Positions 27,321 through 38,454 of a DNA stretch of 64,000 nucleotides are shown here, piece by piece. The DNA lies in assembly GCA_021772935.1 (NCBI GenBank), contig JAJFLA010000008.1, forward strand, positions 1 through 64,000, read 5' to 3'. The DNA is from Gammaproteobacteria bacterium. Its GTDB lineage: Bacteria > Pseudomonadota > Gammaproteobacteria > Xanthomonadales > SZUA-36. The notes under the pieces were generated by a model. It did not search any database. It was given only the letters and a program-made list of their open reading frames with translations, and was not told the origin of the DNA. A program made the translations under genes and the position numbers. Numbering within the stretch: position 1 is the stretch's first letter; every line of letters begins with the position of its first letter.

Positions 27321-28595
27321 TTAACCCGCGAGCGAAGTCAAAACACCCGCGATAGTGGCTGTCATCATAGTTGCCAGTGTACCTCCCATCACTGCACGCA
27401 AACCCAGACGAGCAATATCGGGACGCCGGCTAGGTGCCAGGCCACCAATGCCACCCAGTTGTATCGCTATGGATGAAAAATTGGCAAAACCGCACAAGGC
27501 ATAAGTCGAGATGAGTACCGAGTGCTCTGAAAGTGTTTCTTTGATCTCCCCCAGATGCATATAGGCGACAAATTCATTGATGACGATTTTTTCGCCAATT
27601 AAACCACCGACCAAATGCGCTTCACTCCAGGGTATGCCAATAATCCACGCCAATGGAGAAAGAACATAGCCCAGGATGATTGACATACTCAGTTGTTCGC
27701 CGATCAATGATTCTATGCCTGTCACTTGACCGATCCACGCCAGTGGAAAGTTGATCATGGTGATCAGGGCAAAAAATGCCAATAGCATACCGCCGACGTT
27801 GAGTGCGAGTTTGACACCATCTGCCGCACCATTGGCAGCTGCTTCAATCACATTGGTGGCGGTTTTCTCGATCTCCAGGTGGACCGACCCCTTGGTCAAG
27901 GATTCGCCGATTTCCGGCTTCAGGAGTTTGGCAATCACGATGGTTGCTGGTGCAGCCATGACACTGGCTGCCAGCAAATGCCGGGCGTAGAACAATCTTT
28001 GTGCTTCATCGGTACCGCCCAGCATAGCGATATAGGCGGCCAACACGGCCCCGGCAATGGTGGCCATGCCGCCAACCATCATCGTAAATAGCTCGGATTC
28101 TGTCATTTTTGCAATATAGGGCCGCACCACCAGTGGCGCCTCAGTTTGGCCAATAAATACATTGGCTGCGACAGACAGCGACTCTGAGCCACTGACACGC
28201 AAAATCTTCAACATCACCCATGCCATGCCTTGCACAATTTTCTGCATCAAACCGATGTGATAGAGCACACCCATCAGGGCAGCAAAGAAAATAATTGTGG
28301 GCAGCACCTGAAAGGCGAAAATAAACCCGAATTCAGTGGCTCTGGCCAGGTCACCAAATACGAACTGTGCACCAGTCATGGCGAAATCGATGGTCTTGAC
28401 AAATACGCGACTTATGGCATTGAAAAACTCTCGCCCACCCGGGACCAGGATCACGATGACCGCAAAAACAATTTGCAAACCGATACCGGCCGAAATCTGT
28501 TTCCAGTCGACGGAGCTTTTATTGCTTGAAAACGCATAGGCGACTGAGACCAGAACTGCCAGCCCGAACAAACCAAATGCAATGCTGCCTATCAT
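27321..28595 (-). CDS. Concentrative nucleoside transporter (NupC/CNT family)
   Basis: A 424-residue membrane protein with the CNT core: [37 protein letters not shown] around residues 145-181 (quoted as the [10 protein letters not shown] and [11 protein letters not shown]-type motifs) and [18 protein letters not shown] near 365. It imports nucleosides with sodium or protons. AAGGTG lies 8 bases upstream of the ATG. The gene stands alone between the acyltransferase fusion and the MATE gene. Confidence 0.92.
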   Translation of the reverse strand: MIGSIAFGLFGLAVLVSVAYAFSSNKSSVDWKQISAGIGLQIVFAVIVILVPGGREFFNAISRVFVKTIDFAMTGAQFVFGDLARATEFGFIFAFQVLPTIIFFAALMGVLYHIGLMQKIVQGMAWVMLKILRVSGSESLSVAANVFIGQTEAPLVVRPYIAKMTESELFTMMVGGMATIAGAVLAAYIAMLGGTDEAQRLFYARHLLAASVMAAPATIVIAKLLKPEIGESLTKGSVHLEIEKTATNVIEAAANGAADGVKLALNVGGMLLAFFALITMINFPLAWIGQVTGIESLIGEQLSMSIILGYVLSPLAWIIGIPWSEAHLVGGLIGEKIVINEFVAYMHLGEIKETLSEHSVLISTYALCGFANFSSIAIQLGGIGGLAPSRRPDIARLGLRAVMGGTLATMMTATIAGVLTSLAG

Positions 28596-28682
28596 TCAAT
28601 TTCACCTTGAAAGATTACCGGATGGGAGGTTACTTACTATTATTAGTGACGCAATGTATCGGCTTTACAGCTGGCTGGCAAA

Positions 28683-30020
28683 TTAAAGCTTGATCCCAGC
28701 CCAATGTCTGCCTGACCACTGCTGGATACATACGAGGGCCTGACCCACACGGTAAATACCGTTTACAATCCAAACGCCCAACAGACCAAAACCCAATACC
28801 GGTCCCACAATAAAGGCAAATGGCAGGAAAAACCCCCACTGCGCGATCACGCTGATCCACATACTGCGCCGGGTATCGCCAGCACCGATCAAGGCGTTCA
28901 TTAAGACCATGCCAGTGGTGTCAAAGACGACAGCCAGTGCCCACAGAATCATTGGCAAATATGCCAGTTGACGGGTTTCAGGGTTGGTTAAAAACACGCC
29001 AAGCAAGGGGTCGGCAAATGGTATTAACACAAAGCTGAGAGTGAGCCCGTATACCAGCGCGATGGCGGCAGCATTCCAGCCCCACAACGCAGCATCTTCT
29101 GTGTCACCCCGCCCGAGTGCGTTGCCAACCAGCGTTGTCGCCGCCAGCGCAAGCCCAAAGGCTGGCAGGATCGCGGTGATATGAAAGGTCATCAGCACAT
29201 TGACGGCGGCGATTTCAGCCGTGCCTATCTGGCTCATGATCCAGATCAGCGTGACCAGTCCGGCAGAGAAAAATAACTGCTGGAGACTGGATGGCAGGGA
29301 TAATTTAAACTGCTGCCACAAGGTGCTACGACTCGGAATGCGGTGTAGGAAACCCTTGTCGCGAGCGTGGCGGAGTGCAAAGAAGAAATACAAGCCGGTG
29401 CCAATGTACAACGATATGGTGGTTGCCAGTCCAGCACCAGTCACACCCATTTCTGGTGCGCCCAGGTTGCCGAATATCAGCACCCAGTTCAGAAAAATAT
29501 TAAACCCATGCATGATCAGCAGTGTCCGTAGGTACACGCCGGTCATGTGAATCGCGCTCCAGTAACCGCGAAAAGAAAAATTCATACCCACAGCGACCAT
29601 ACTTAGAATCCGGACTTGCAGATAGGGCACACCTTGCTCAATGACTGCAGGGTCATCACTGAGAAAAGTATAGGCAGAGGGTATGGCCAGAAATAAAGTG
29701 GCACACAGAGGCACGCCGATGATCAGGGCCAGTATTAAACCACCGTTCAATGGCACTGCAGTCTCAGTATAGCGTTCTTCTCCAAGTCGCCGTGCAGCAA
29801 GTGCTTGCACACCGGCTGACAGACCGATAATGAACGAAATTGCCAGGTAGTTTGTGAAACTGCCAATGCCTGTAGCCGCGAGAGCGGTGTCACCCAGGTG
29901 GCCGACCATACCGATATCAACCAGGTTTAGCAGGTTCTGTGACATCATCCCACCCATGATGGGTAGGGCAATAGCCCAGATCGATCTACGCCTGTCCCGG
30001 TTGGGAAATAAGGCTTGCAT
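28683..30020 (-). CDS. MATE family efflux transporter
   Basis: A ~445-residue, 12-helix multidrug/toxin extrusion protein with IMGGMMSQNLLNLVDIGMVGHLGDTALAATG in the first helices (key segment LVDIGMVGHLGD) and the matching repeat in the second half. It exports cationic compounds in exchange for sodium or protons. The ATG at 30020 was chosen; an ATG at 30083 lies inside prfC and gives an atypical leader. Confidence 0.88.
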   Translation of the reverse strand: MQALFPNRDRRRSIWAIALPIMGGMMSQNLLNLVDIGMVGHLGDTALAATGIGSFTNYLAISFIIGLSAGVQALAARRLGEERYTETAVPLNGGLILALIIGVPLCATLFLAIPSAYTFLSDDPAVIEQGVPYLQVRILSMVAVGMNFSFRGYWSAIHMTGVYLRTLLIMHGFNIFLNWVLIFGNLGAPEMGVTGAGLATTISLYIGTGLYFFFALRHARDKGFLHRIPSRSTLWQQFKLSLPSSLQQLFFSAGLVTLIWIMSQIGTAEIAAVNVLMTFHITAILPAFGLALAATTLVGNALGRGDTEDAALWGWNAAAIALVYGLTLSFVLIPFADPLLGVFLTNPETRQLAYLPMILWALAVVFDTTGMVLMNALIGAGDTRRSMWISVIAQWGFFLPFAFIVGPVLGFGLLGVWIVNGIYRVGQALVCIQQWSGRHWAGIKL

Positions 30021-30045
30021 CCGGGCAATAGCGGTACTCAAGACT

Positions 30046-31644
30046 TCACTCTGCGAACAACAGGGTTTCGCGTGTGGCTGCAAATCTGATATCCGGCCAG
30101 CGTTCTTCGGTTAATTGCAAGTTGACGCGCGAAGGCGCCAGGTAAACCAGTTGATCAGCGGCATCACGCGCCAGGTTAGCCATCAATTGATGGCTGAAGT
30201 CTTTCAGCATTTTTTCATCTTTGCAACTGACCCAACGTGCCGTTTGCACGTTTACGTTCTCAAATATGGAGTCTACTTTGTACTCACTCTTAAGCCGATA
30301 GGCTACCACGTCAAATTGTAGTACGCCCACAGCACCCAGAATCAGCTCATTGCTCACTAGCGGCCGGAAAAACTGAGTTGCACCTTCTTCAGACAATTGC
30401 AGCAAGCCTTTCTGCAAAGCCTTGAGCTTGAGTGGGTCGCGGAGCTGGGCACGCCGGAAAAGCTCTGGAGCAAAGTTGGGTATGCCGGTGAATTGAAGCT
30501 TTTCGCCCTCACTAAAACTGTCACCGATGGTTATGGTGCCATGATTATGAAGACCAATGATGTCACCGGGCCAGGCCTTATCAACATGACCACGGTCCTG
30601 TGCCATGAATGTCAGCGCGTTGGGGATCTTGATATCTTTGTTAAGCCGCACATGCCTTAGCTTCATGCCCTGGGTAAAACAGCCTGAGCAAATGCGCATA
30701 AAGGCAATTCGGTCGCGATGAGCTGGATCCATGTTGGCCTGTATCTTGAAAACAAAACCGGTCATGGTGGGTTCAGTGCTGTTGACTTTACGTCCGACAG
30801 TTGCGCGGGATTCAGGCGCAGGCGCATGTTCAACGAATGATTTGAGAAGCGGGGTGACGCCAAAATTATTAATGGCAGAGCCAAAAAAGACAGGTGTCTG
30901 GTCACCATTGAGGTATGCCTGTGGATCAAATTCATGACTGGCACCTTTAACTAGCTCAATTTCGTCTCGCAAGGCCTCACTGTCATATATCCCCAAGCGC
31001 TCAACCACTAGTGGGTTGTCAATGCCCTGGATGATTTCTGCCTGCTGGGTAACATAGTTTTTACCCGATTCGTACAGATGCACGGCATCTTCGGGTAGGT
31101 GGTAGACGCCTTTCAGGCGTTTACCCATTCCTATAGGCCAGGTGATGGGCGCACACTGGATGCCCAGTACAGCTTCCACTTCATCCAGTAGTTCTATCGG
31201 GTCACGGCCTTCACGATCCAGCTTGTTGATAAAGGTGAATATCGGGGTTTGTCGCAAGCGGCAGACCTCCATCAATTTGATCGTCCGTTGCTCCACGCCC
31301 TTGGCGCAGTCAATCACCATTAATGCAGAATCAACCGCGGTTAGTGTGCGATAAGTGTCCTCGGAAAAATCTGCGTGACCCGGTGTGTCCAACAGGTTAA
31401 CGATATATTCCTTATACTTGAACTGCATGACTGAGCTTGTAACCGAAATACCACGTTCCTGTTCCAGTTTCATCCAATCCGAAGTCGCGTGTCGAGCCGC
31501 CCTTTTCGACTTGACCGCACCTGCCATCTGGATAGCTCCCCCAAACAACAACAGTTTTTCGGTCAGCGTGGTTTTACCCGCATCTGGATGTGAAATAATG
31601 GCGAATGTACGCCTACGGGCGATTTGTTGTTGCAGTTCTGACAT
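30046..31644 (-). CDS. prfC: Peptide chain release factor 3
   Basis: A 532-residue translational GTPase that recycles RF1/RF2. G-motifs: [13 protein letters not shown] (P-loop, 18-30), the switch [16 protein letters not shown], and [14 protein letters not shown]. Domains II and III follow, ending with [19 protein letters not shown]. The length matches the family. Confidence 0.97.
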   Translation of the reverse strand: MSELQQQIARRRTFAIISHPDAGKTTLTEKLLLFGGAIQMAGAVKSKRAARHATSDWMKLEQERGISVTSSVMQFKYKEYIVNLLDTPGHADFSEDTYRTLTAVDSALMVIDCAKGVEQRTIKLMEVCRLRQTPIFTFINKLDREGRDPIELLDEVEAVLGIQCAPITWPIGMGKRLKGVYHLPEDAVHLYESGKNYVTQQAEIIQGIDNPLVVERLGIYDSEALRDEIELVKGASHEFDPQAYLNGDQTPVFFGSAINNFGVTPLLKSFVEHAPAPESRATVGRKVNSTEPTMTGFVFKIQANMDPAHRDRIAFMRICSGCFTQGMKLRHVRLNKDIKIPNALTFMAQDRGHVDKAWPGDIIGLHNHGTITIGDSFSEGEKLQFTGIPNFAPELFRRAQLRDPLKLKALQKGLLQLSEEGATQFFRPLVSNELILGAVGVLQFDVVAYRLKSEYKVDSIFENVNVQTARWVSCKDEKMLKDFSHQLMANLARDAADQLVYLAPSRVNLQLTEERWPDIRFAATRETLLFAE

Positions 31645-31733
31645 GGGTGGGGCTCAGGCCGGTAATTGAGGCGCGAATTTTAACAGAGTCATTCCTCCGA
31701 ATGTGCCAATAAATACACCGTGCCACACTTGCA

Positions 31734-32678
31734 TCATTTTTTTGGTAGAACGCCTTCTATCTTCATCTGCCCCGCCGGCGTCATGCTACCACCGGTAGGT
31801 GTCATGAATCGGAAGGGTAAAGATTCCAGCGACATACCAGCATTCAGCTGGACTACAAAATGCAGGTGCGGGCCGTTGCTGTAACCGGTGTTCCCAGAAT
31901 TGGCGATCCATTGTCCACGTTTAATTTTTGCTCCCTGTCGAACACGAAGGCTGTTGGCTTGCAAATGTGCATAGACTGCCATGGTGCCATCATCATGCAG
32001 AATACGGATTTGGTTGGACCGGGTGAGGTAACGCGCCTGTTGGGCCGCGCCATGGAAATCGTCCTCCATATCCATGACCTGGCCAGCACGGGCGGCCAGA
32101 ATGGGTGTGCCGATTGGCATTACGATATCCACGGCGTATTGATTGGCTGGTTCATTGTGTGTGACATCGTTATCAAAACCCTGGCTGATCAGAAACTCCA
32201 GTCCAAGCGGAAATGGTGGGTAATAGTTGACTTCACTCGGTAACTGCTCAAGCGGCGGGCCTATCATCTGCTGAAAGGCCAGACGAAAGCTGAAACCCTG
32301 GCCCGGATCTATTGCTTTAATTTTTAGCAAGCGTTCTTCGCTCTGGCCAGGCAGAACCAAGCGCGCGGGCAATGGCGGTTCAGAACTCACGTTATCGGCA
32401 TCTTGCAGTGTGAGTTCCAATTCAATCGGACCCCAAATATTATTGATAAATGAGTATTCCGGTTCGTGGTCAGTACCAAGCTTGCGCATGGTGATCATCG
32501 GTGCTGGATCAGCTGGCATGGCGATAGTGTCAACCTGTTCCTCCGTTTGCGGAGGTGTAGAGCTGAAATGCCATATGCCGTCCACATCTTGCCATTTGTA
32601 CATATCACCGGCGGAAGCCGCACACGCGAGTAACATGCCAACAAAGAACACCACATTTGTCTCCGCAGCATTCAACAT
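31734..32678 (-). CDS. M23 family metallopeptidase with DUF4124-like N-terminus
   Basis: A 314-residue exported protein: a signal-like N-terminus, then [18 protein letters not shown] (DUF4124 type) near 26-43, and a C-terminal LytM/M23 domain with [20 protein letters not shown] and the catalytic [10 protein letters not shown] (HxH). It likely cuts or regulates cutting of peptidoglycan cross-links. The start overlaps the sdaA stop by 7 bases; a start at the second Met (residue 15) also leaves a signal peptide. Confidence 0.85.
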   Translation of the reverse strand: MLNAAETNVVFFVGMLLACAASAGDMYKWQDVDGIWHFSSTPPQTEEQVDTIAMPADPAPMITMRKLGTDHEPEYSFINNIWGPIELELTLQDADNVSSEPPLPARLVLPGQSEERLLKIKAIDPGQGFSFRLAFQQMIGPPLEQLPSEVNYYPPFPLGLEFLISQGFDNDVTHNEPANQYAVDIVMPIGTPILAARAGQVMDMEDDFHGAAQQARYLTRSNQIRILHDDGTMAVYAHLQANSLRVRQGAKIKRGQWIANSGNTGYSNGPHLHFVVQLNAGMSLESLPFRFMTPTGGSMTPAGQMKIEGVLPKK

Positions 32679-34051
32679 GCAATGACATTGACGGCCAGAC
32701 CGCCACGAGAGGTTTCTTTGTAATGCTGTTTCATGTCAGCACCGGTTTCTCGCATGGTTTTGATCACCTTATCCAACGATACTTTGTGTTTGCCCTCGGC
32801 TTGCATGGCAAGGCGTTGTGCATTGATGGCTTTGACGGAAGCCATGGCATTACGTTCAATACAGGGAATCTGGACCAAGCCCCCGACCGGGTCGCAGGTT
32901 AGTCCGAGATTATGCTCCATACCAATCTCTGCCGCATTTTCAACCTGGGTCATGGTCCCGCCCAAGGCAGCCGTGAGACCGCCCGCAGCCATCGAGCAAG
33001 CAACGCCGACCTCACCCTGGCAGCCGACCTCTGCACCTGAAATCGAAGCATTTAGCAGATACAGGACCCCAATAGCGCCAGCTGTCAGCAGGAATTCAAT
33101 GATGCCATCCTCATTGCTGTCGGTAATGAAATTACAGTAGTAGCTCAGAACCGCGGGAATGATACCGGCGGCACCATTGGTTGGGGCAGTGACGACACGA
33201 CCGCCCGCCGCGTTTTCCTCGTTGACGGCCAGGGCATACAAATTAACCCAGTCGAGAATTTTCAGCGGGTCTTGTTCCTGGGTCTGGTTCAATTGCACAA
33301 GTTCACGATAAAGAGCTGGTGCACGCCGTTGTACCTTCAGACCGCCAGGCAATACGCCCGTGCAGGTATAACCTCGATTGATACAAGCCTGCATGGCATC
33401 CCATATGTTTAACAAACTATCCCTGATCTCCTGCTCGCTACGCCAGACCTGTTCGTTGGCCAGCATGAGATCAACAATACGCAGTTTATTGCTGGCACAT
33501 AACTGTAGTAATTCATCAGCACTGGAAAATGTGAACGGCAGCGATGTTTTGTCTTTGACAATCCGGTCCGACGCCGCATCATCTGGGCTCACTACAAAAC
33601 CACCGCCTACGGAGTAATAATCACGTTCGAGCAACAGCCTGTTGCTATGATCGAAGGCCGTAAAACGCATGCCGTTTGAATGATAAGGCAATTTTTTACG
33701 TTTATTGAATAACAGATCGCTTTTTTCATTGAAGTCAAACTGGAGCTTGTCCAATAGCTCAATGTGCCCGCTGTTTCGAATGGTATTTAATATTCTATCG
33801 ATACTGTCGGGGTCAATCTGATCAGGCAACTGCCCTGACAAGCCCAGCATTACGGCTTTATCGGTACCATGACCACGACCGGTGAAGGCCAATGAGCCAA
33901 ATAAGCTAACCTGTATACGTCCAAGCTCGCTGACAAAACCTAAACTATCCAGCCGTTGTACAAAGGTGTGCGCAGCAAGCATAGGGCCAACAGTGTGCGA
34001 GCTTGAAGGACCGATTCCAATTTTAAATAATTCAAAAACACTGACAGCCAT
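32672..34051 (-). CDS. sdaA: L-serine ammonia-lyase (iron-sulfur type)
   Basis: A 459-residue single-chain L-serine dehydratase (serine to pyruvate and ammonia). The N-terminal domain has [14 protein letters not shown], and the catalytic domain has [30 protein letters not shown] and [16 protein letters not shown], whose cysteines hold the [4Fe-4S] cluster. It begins 68 bases from the divergent thiol-redox gene. Confidence 0.96.
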   Translation of the reverse strand: MAVSVFELFKIGIGPSSSHTVGPMLAAHTFVQRLDSLGFVSELGRIQVSLFGSLAFTGRGHGTDKAVMLGLSGQLPDQIDPDSIDRILNTIRNSGHIELLDKLQFDFNEKSDLLFNKRKKLPYHSNGMRFTAFDHSNRLLLERDYYSVGGGFVVSPDDAASDRIVKDKTSLPFTFSSADELLQLCASNKLRIVDLMLANEQVWRSEQEIRDSLLNIWDAMQACINRGYTCTGVLPGGLKVQRRAPALYRELVQLNQTQEQDPLKILDWVNLYALAVNEENAAGGRVVTAPTNGAAGIIPAVLSYYCNFITDSNEDGIIEFLLTAGAIGVLYLLNASISGAEVGCQGEVGVACSMAAGGLTAALGGTMTQVENAAEIGMEHNLGLTCDPVGGLVQIPCIERNAMASVKAINAQRLAMQAEGKHKVSLDKVIKTMRETGADMKQHYKETSRGGLAVNVIAC

Positions 34052-34119
34052 GTCATGCTTCCCCGAATATATGTGCGGTGATTTTAACCTGATAAAAGGG
34101 TACTACGAGGATAAATCCA

Positions 34120-34359
34120 ATGAGTCAGTTGATTTTATATTACACGGAGCACTGCCATTTGTGTGATCAAGCCGAGGCGTTGATGTACGCAGCAGGTTTG
34201 CACGAAAGTTATCAGAAAGTGGATATAGTGGATGAACCTGAATTACTTGAGCGTTATGGCATTTATATTCCCGTATTAAGGCGTAATGACAATCAGCAGG
34301 AATTGTTCTGGCCGTTTGAGCAACAGGAACTAACAGCGTTTTTGGAGGCGTGCAAATGA
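34120..34359 (+). CDS. Glutaredoxin-like (DUF836) thiol-redox protein
   Basis: A 79-residue thioredoxin-fold protein with an N-terminal redox motif CHLC (YYTEHCHLCDQAE) and the cis-proline segment YIPVLRR. This is the DUF836/glutaredoxin-like family. It overlaps the kelch gene by 4 bases (ATGA), implying co-expression. Partner unknown. Confidence 0.85.
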   Translation: MSQLILYYTEHCHLCDQAEALMYAAGLHESYQKVDIVDEPELLERYGIYIPVLRRNDNQQELFWPFEQQELTAFLEACK

Positions 34360-35417
34360 GGTTGGTGATGATTGGTTTGGTGGTATTGCTTGCCGCAACG
34401 GAGCTTGTTGCGGAGCCGATAAAGACGGAGATATTACCCGAGTTGCAACAACCCATCAGTAATAATGCAGTGACGCTGGTGGCGACAGAACAAGGCGTTT
34501 ACCTGTACAGTTTTCTGGGTCTTGGCAGTGGTAAAACCTGGCAAGATATCTCATCAGCTGCCGCGGTATTAAACCCCACTGCGAAAACATGGACAGAACT
34601 AAAACCAGTACCAGGCACCTTGGGGCGATTGGCTGCTTCCGCAGTGAGTGCCGGTGGTGCGGCCTGGTTATTTGGTGGTTATACGGTAGCCGCCGATGGT
34701 AGTGAAAAATCTATTGCTGGTGTCTACCGGGTCCGTCCAGGGGAATCACAGATGCATTGGGTGACAGACATGCCAGTGCCCGTCGAGGATTCGGTTATGC
34801 TGGTCTATCAAGACCGTTATATCTACCTGGTTAGTGGCTGGCATGACTTGGGAAATGTAAACCTGGTGCAGGTGCTGGATACCAAAAACCTGTCATGGAC
34901 ACAGGCCACACCCTGGCCAGGTGTGCCAGTGTTCGGGCATTCTGGTGGCATTAGCGAAGGACGGATGCTGGTGTGTGATGGTGTAAGAATTCAATACCCG
35001 GCAGATGACAGTCCAAGGGAGTTTTTATCATCAAAGCAATGTTGGTCAGGCAGGATTGATGCAGAAAATTATCGCCGTATACATTGGCGTTCGGTACAGC
35101 CTCACCCAGGAGCGGGGCGCTACCGGATGGCGGCAACCGGTGATGCGAACCAACAGGTTGTTTTTGCAGGTGGCTCGGTCAATCCCTATAACTTCAATGG
35201 CATTGGTTATAACGGCATGCCTGCTGAAACTGAGAAGTCTGTATTTAGTTACAGTTTTACAACAGGTGAGTGGCAGCAGCACGGTGATTTACCACAAGGT
35301 ACGATGGACCATCGCGGACTACCCTATGCACACGGTTGGTATTACCTGATCGGTGGCATGCAGGATCAGCAGGAGATCGTTAGTAAGGTATACAGGTTCA
35401 GGCTTGAGCTGCCTTAA
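34356..35417 (+). CDS. Kelch-repeat beta-propeller protein, exported
   Basis: A 353-residue protein with a signal peptide (MRLVMIGLVVLLAATELVA) and several kelch-type repeats with GG turns (AWLFGGYTV, QVVFAGGSVNPYN, YYLIGGMQDQ), resembling NanM-like mutarotase/epimerase propellers. The function is not certain. The ATG with GGAGG 7 bases upstream was chosen over a GTG two codons before. The end overlaps the convergent pspC-like gene by 4 bases. Confidence 0.82.
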   Translation: MRLVMIGLVVLLAATELVAEPIKTEILPELQQPISNNAVTLVATEQGVYLYSFLGLGSGKTWQDISSAAAVLNPTAKTWTELKPVPGTLGRLAASAVSAGGAAWLFGGYTVAADGSEKSIAGVYRVRPGESQMHWVTDMPVPVEDSVMLVYQDRYIYLVSGWHDLGNVNLVQVLDTKNLSWTQATPWPGVPVFGHSGGISEGRMLVCDGVRIQYPADDSPREFLSSKQCWSGRIDAENYRRIHWRSVQPHPGAGRYRMAATGDANQQVVFAGGSVNPYNFNGIGYNGMPAETEKSVFSYSFTTGEWQQHGDLPQGTMDHRGLPYAHGWYYLIGGMQDQQEIVSKVYRFRLELP

Positions 35418-35746
35418 TAGTCCCGACGTGAGGACCTGCCACTACCACAGACACTACCGCACTTCTTACCCACTTTATCTGTGAATTCCTGGAACCAGAT
35501 GCCCAGGCCTTCAAACAGACTTTTGCTGCGGTGCGAAGTTTCTTCCATGAACAGACCCAAAAGTATATAAACCACGAGTGTGACAAAGCTGTAGAAAACA
35601 CCCAATACAATGGCCGCCAGCCGGATCAACCAAACCTCCTGATTGAAACGCGCTGCAAGTGTCCTGCAAACCCCTAGCACGATGGGTTGGCCGGGTTCGC
35701 CATTCAGGTTTTTCTTGATACTGTCAAAAAAGGTTTCGTCTTGCAT
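35414..35746 (-). CDS. PspC domain-containing small membrane protein
   Basis: A 110-residue protein with the PspC domain: PIVLGVCRTLAARFNQEVWLIRLAAIVLGV, a pattern in which G-x-x-x-x-LA and W-x-IR-L are typical, followed by a second helix LVVYILLGLFMEE. The tail is rich in Cys, Ser and Arg (KKCGSVCGSGRSSRRDY), unusual for the family. The stand-alone PspC domain may act in membrane-stress sensing. No pspA or pspB is nearby. Confidence 0.83.
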   Translation of the reverse strand: MQDETFFDSIKKNLNGEPGQPIVLGVCRTLAARFNQEVWLIRLAAIVLGVFYSFVTLVVYILLGLFMEETSHRSKSLFEGLGIWFQEFTDKVGKKCGSVCGSGRSSRRDY

Positions 35747-35973
35747 GGTTTTCTCCTGTCTAGTACATAGTCTAACGGTGCAGGTTCCGTGCCAAATGTG
35801 CCATAAGGCCTGATATGAGTTTGCGGGGCTCTAAGATTCAGTCTGGGAGTAAATCCAGCCAAAACCCGGTATTTTTCGCCAATAACAATGTTGGCAATGA
35901 ATAAATTCACCCGCTCTGTGAGCAATATGCGTGCTAGAATTTTGAACCGTTACTTAACGTTGGGTTTCAAATT

Positions 35974-37776
35974 TTGACCAAGGCAATTGCATATATTGAT
36001 GCGGCTCGCATGGTACGGGGTTTAACCGCTGGTATACGACATCTGTTCCAGCGCCGCGAATACATAGACCGGATTAACGTTTTTCCGGTACCCGATGGTG
36101 ATACTGGTACCAACATGGCTTTCAGTTTTAAGGTCATTCACGAGGCCGTCCGGGACTTACATGGTGTTTCGATCAAACAATTGATGACCCGGGTGGCCAG
36201 TGCTTCCATTGATGGTTCACGGGGAAATTCCGGTGCCATCATGGCGCAGTATTTCCAGGGCTTCAGCGAATCACTTGGCAGCAAAGCATATTTAGGTGCG
36301 GCAGAACTGGCGACGGCCAGCAATGCAGGTGCCAGTGCAGCCTGGACCGCCATGTCAGAACCGGTAGTCGGAACACTGCCGACCGTGCTGGAAGATTTTT
36401 CAATCGCTCTCAAGCGTAAATCTCAACAGGGTGTCGACGATATCCTCGAGATGTTTGAGTACGGCCTTCAATGCGCCAGGGAATCACTCGCCCACACACC
36501 GGATTTGTTGCCGGTTTTGAAACAGGCGGGTGTGGTTGACGCCGGGGGTCAAGGCTTTGTGGACTTGCTGGAAGGCATCTGGTCATTTATAGACAAAGGA
36601 GAAACAGACGAGGAACTGATCGACGTCGAAGACATACTAACGGCGAATCGCACGGCATTGGAGATGGACCCGGGGGCGCATCGGTTCTGCACGGAATGCG
36701 TGATAGAAGGTCAGGCTCTGGACCGTGGTGCGATCATGAAGCAGTTGGAGCAATTGGATTGCAGTTCGCTGGTTGTGGTCGGTGGCTGTGAGCGTGTACG
36801 GGTACATATTCATGTTAACAATCCAGGTGAGGCCTACCTGGCATGCGAGCAGTTCGGTGATCTTCACCAGCAAAAAGCCGATGATATGAGGCGCCAGCAC
36901 CATTTGATGAACCAGGCCGGACAGGTGGCGATTGTGACGGATTCCGGTGCGGATATCCCACTCGAAGAACAGGAAAGACTGGCCATACACATGGTCTCAG
37001 CACGGCTCAATTTCGGTGCAAAAGAGTATATTGACTATATTTCGCTGGCACCGGCAGATTTCTACCGCATGCTTGAAGCCTGCGAAGATATGCCAAAGAC
37101 GTCGCAACCACCGGCCGGGGATTTCAGTCGTCAATACGATTTGCTCACAGGGCATGGTTACGAGGTCATGTCGGTTGGTTTATCAGAGGCGCTTAGCGGT
37201 ACGACCCAGGCAGCAAGGAACGCAGCAGCACGTTTTGATGGGCGTGTACGTGTATTTGATACGAAAACTGCAAGTTGTGGTGAGGGCGTGCTGACCGTGA
37301 TTGCCGCGGAGGCAGCACAGCAAGGCATGTCACTGGATGAAATTGAAGCATTGTTAAAAGAGTTTCAGCCATTGAACCACACCTTTGCGATACCTGCAGA
37401 TCTTTCATATATCGTGCGTGGTGGACGTTTGCCCGCCTGGGTCAAAAGACTTACAGATTTTCTACGTGTGAGCCCATTGTTAACCGAAAAAAACGGTCAC
37501 TTCAAACTGGCCGGACTCACACCAGGGATTGGGGCAAAGCCTTCTGCATTGGGAAAGACGGCATTGAGGAAAATGCATAAAGACATAACCTATCGAATTC
37601 TAATCGCCCATGGCGCCAATCTTGAGGGCGCTCAAGAGTTACGAAGGTATATACTGGGTCGACACACACGGGTTCATTCCTGTCATATTTCAGAGGCAGG
37701 TCCGGCACTGGGTGTACACCTCGGCCCCGGTGGTCTGGTTGTAGGCTTTTTACCGCAACCTGAGCAATTGAACTGA
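35974..37776 (+). CDS. DAK2-DegV fusion protein (fatty acid kinase-like)
   Basis: A 600-residue two-domain protein. Residues ~1-200 are a DAK2/DhaL kinase domain with INVFPVPDGDTGTNM and DGSRGNSGAIMAQYFQGF, the metal-ATP site. Residues ~310-600 form a DegV fatty-acid-binding domain with VAIVTDSGADIPLEEQ and SVGLSEALSGTTQAARNAA. In Firmicutes these are separate FakA and FakB proteins that phosphorylate fatty acids; the fusion suggests the same job in one chain, next to plsY. The start is a TTG; an ATG 12 codons later (36010) is an alternative. Confidence 0.88.
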   Translation: MTKAIAYIDAARMVRGLTAGIRHLFQRREYIDRINVFPVPDGDTGTNMAFSFKVIHEAVRDLHGVSIKQLMTRVASASIDGSRGNSGAIMAQYFQGFSESLGSKAYLGAAELATASNAGASAAWTAMSEPVVGTLPTVLEDFSIALKRKSQQGVDDILEMFEYGLQCARESLAHTPDLLPVLKQAGVVDAGGQGFVDLLEGIWSFIDKGETDEELIDVEDILTANRTALEMDPGAHRFCTECVIEGQALDRGAIMKQLEQLDCSSLVVVGGCERVRVHIHVNNPGEAYLACEQFGDLHQQKADDMRRQHHLMNQAGQVAIVTDSGADIPLEEQERLAIHMVSARLNFGAKEYIDYISLAPADFYRMLEACEDMPKTSQPPAGDFSRQYDLLTGHGYEVMSVGLSEALSGTTQAARNAAARFDGRVRVFDTKTASCGEGVLTVIAAEAAQQGMSLDEIEALLKEFQPLNHTFAIPADLSYIVRGGRLPAWVKRLTDFLRVSPLLTEKNGHFKLAGLTPGIGAKPSALGKTALRKMHKDITYRILIAHGANLEGAQELRRYILGRHTRVHSCHISEAGPALGVHLGPGGLVVGFLPQPEQLN

Positions 37777-37809
37777 ATCGGATAGAACTGAACTGAACTG
37801 CAAGGGTAT

Positions 37810-38439
37810 ATGGTTGCATTGATCATAAAAGTTGTTTTAGCTTACCTGTTGGGGTCTGTTTCTGGCAGCTTATTGCTGGGCAGACTTAAAAAAATAGATA
37901 TTCGCAAACAGGGCAGTGGTAATGCGGGTGGTACCAATGCCTTTCGCACCCAGGGTTTGGTATTTGCCATCGGTGTGGTCATCATTGACGTGGGTAAAGG
38001 CTTTTTCGCCGCCTGGTGGATTTCAGCATTGGATTTTGGCGGGTCGCCGGAGGTCATTGATTCCGCTTTGCTGGTTATGGCTTGTGGGTTCGCAGCCGTG
38101 CTTGGGCATTGTTATCCTCTCTGGCACGGTTTTCGAGGAGGCAAAGGTGCGGCCACCGCAGTTGGAGCCCTCATAGTTATTGAACCCTGGCTGCTGTTAC
38201 CCTTGGCGATCACCTGGTTGGTGACCCTGCTGATGACGGGTTATGTTGGCTTGTCAACGGTACTGGCTGGATTCAGCCTGGTGCCTGCTAGCTGGGCTAT
38301 GAACAACCAAATGCTGATGGGTTTTTCAGCAGTTTTAGCCTTGTTTTTACTGTTTACCCATCGCGAGAATATACGCAAGCTGCGCCAGGGAACGGAATAC
38401 CGCTTTGAACGCATATATCTATTCTCTCGCAATCACTGA
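37810..38439 (+). CDS. plsY: Acyl-phosphate:glycerol-3-phosphate acyltransferase PlsY
   Basis: A 209-residue multi-helix enzyme making lysophosphatidate from acyl-phosphate and glycerol-3-phosphate. The three PlsY motifs are present: GSVSGSLLLGRL, IRKQGSGNAGGTNAFRTQG and GHCYPLWHGFRGGKGAATA. It follows the DAK2-DegV gene by 33 bases, a tract with repeated GAACT, and the two may act together in acyl-phosphate metabolism. Confidence 0.95.
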   Translation: MVALIIKVVLAYLLGSVSGSLLLGRLKKIDIRKQGSGNAGGTNAFRTQGLVFAIGVVIIDVGKGFFAAWWISALDFGGSPEVIDSALLVMACGFAAVLGHCYPLWHGFRGGKGAATAVGALIVIEPWLLLPLAITWLVTLLMTGYVGLSTVLAGFSLVPASWAMNNQMLMGFSAVLALFLLFTHRENIRKLRQGTEYRFERIYLFSRNH

Positions 38440-38454
38440 TCGGGCTTATCCTGT

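Noticed and set aside
37777-37809. GAACT repeat before plsY as a microsatellite or regulatory repeat
   Set aside because: Only about three to four short units; no evidence for function.
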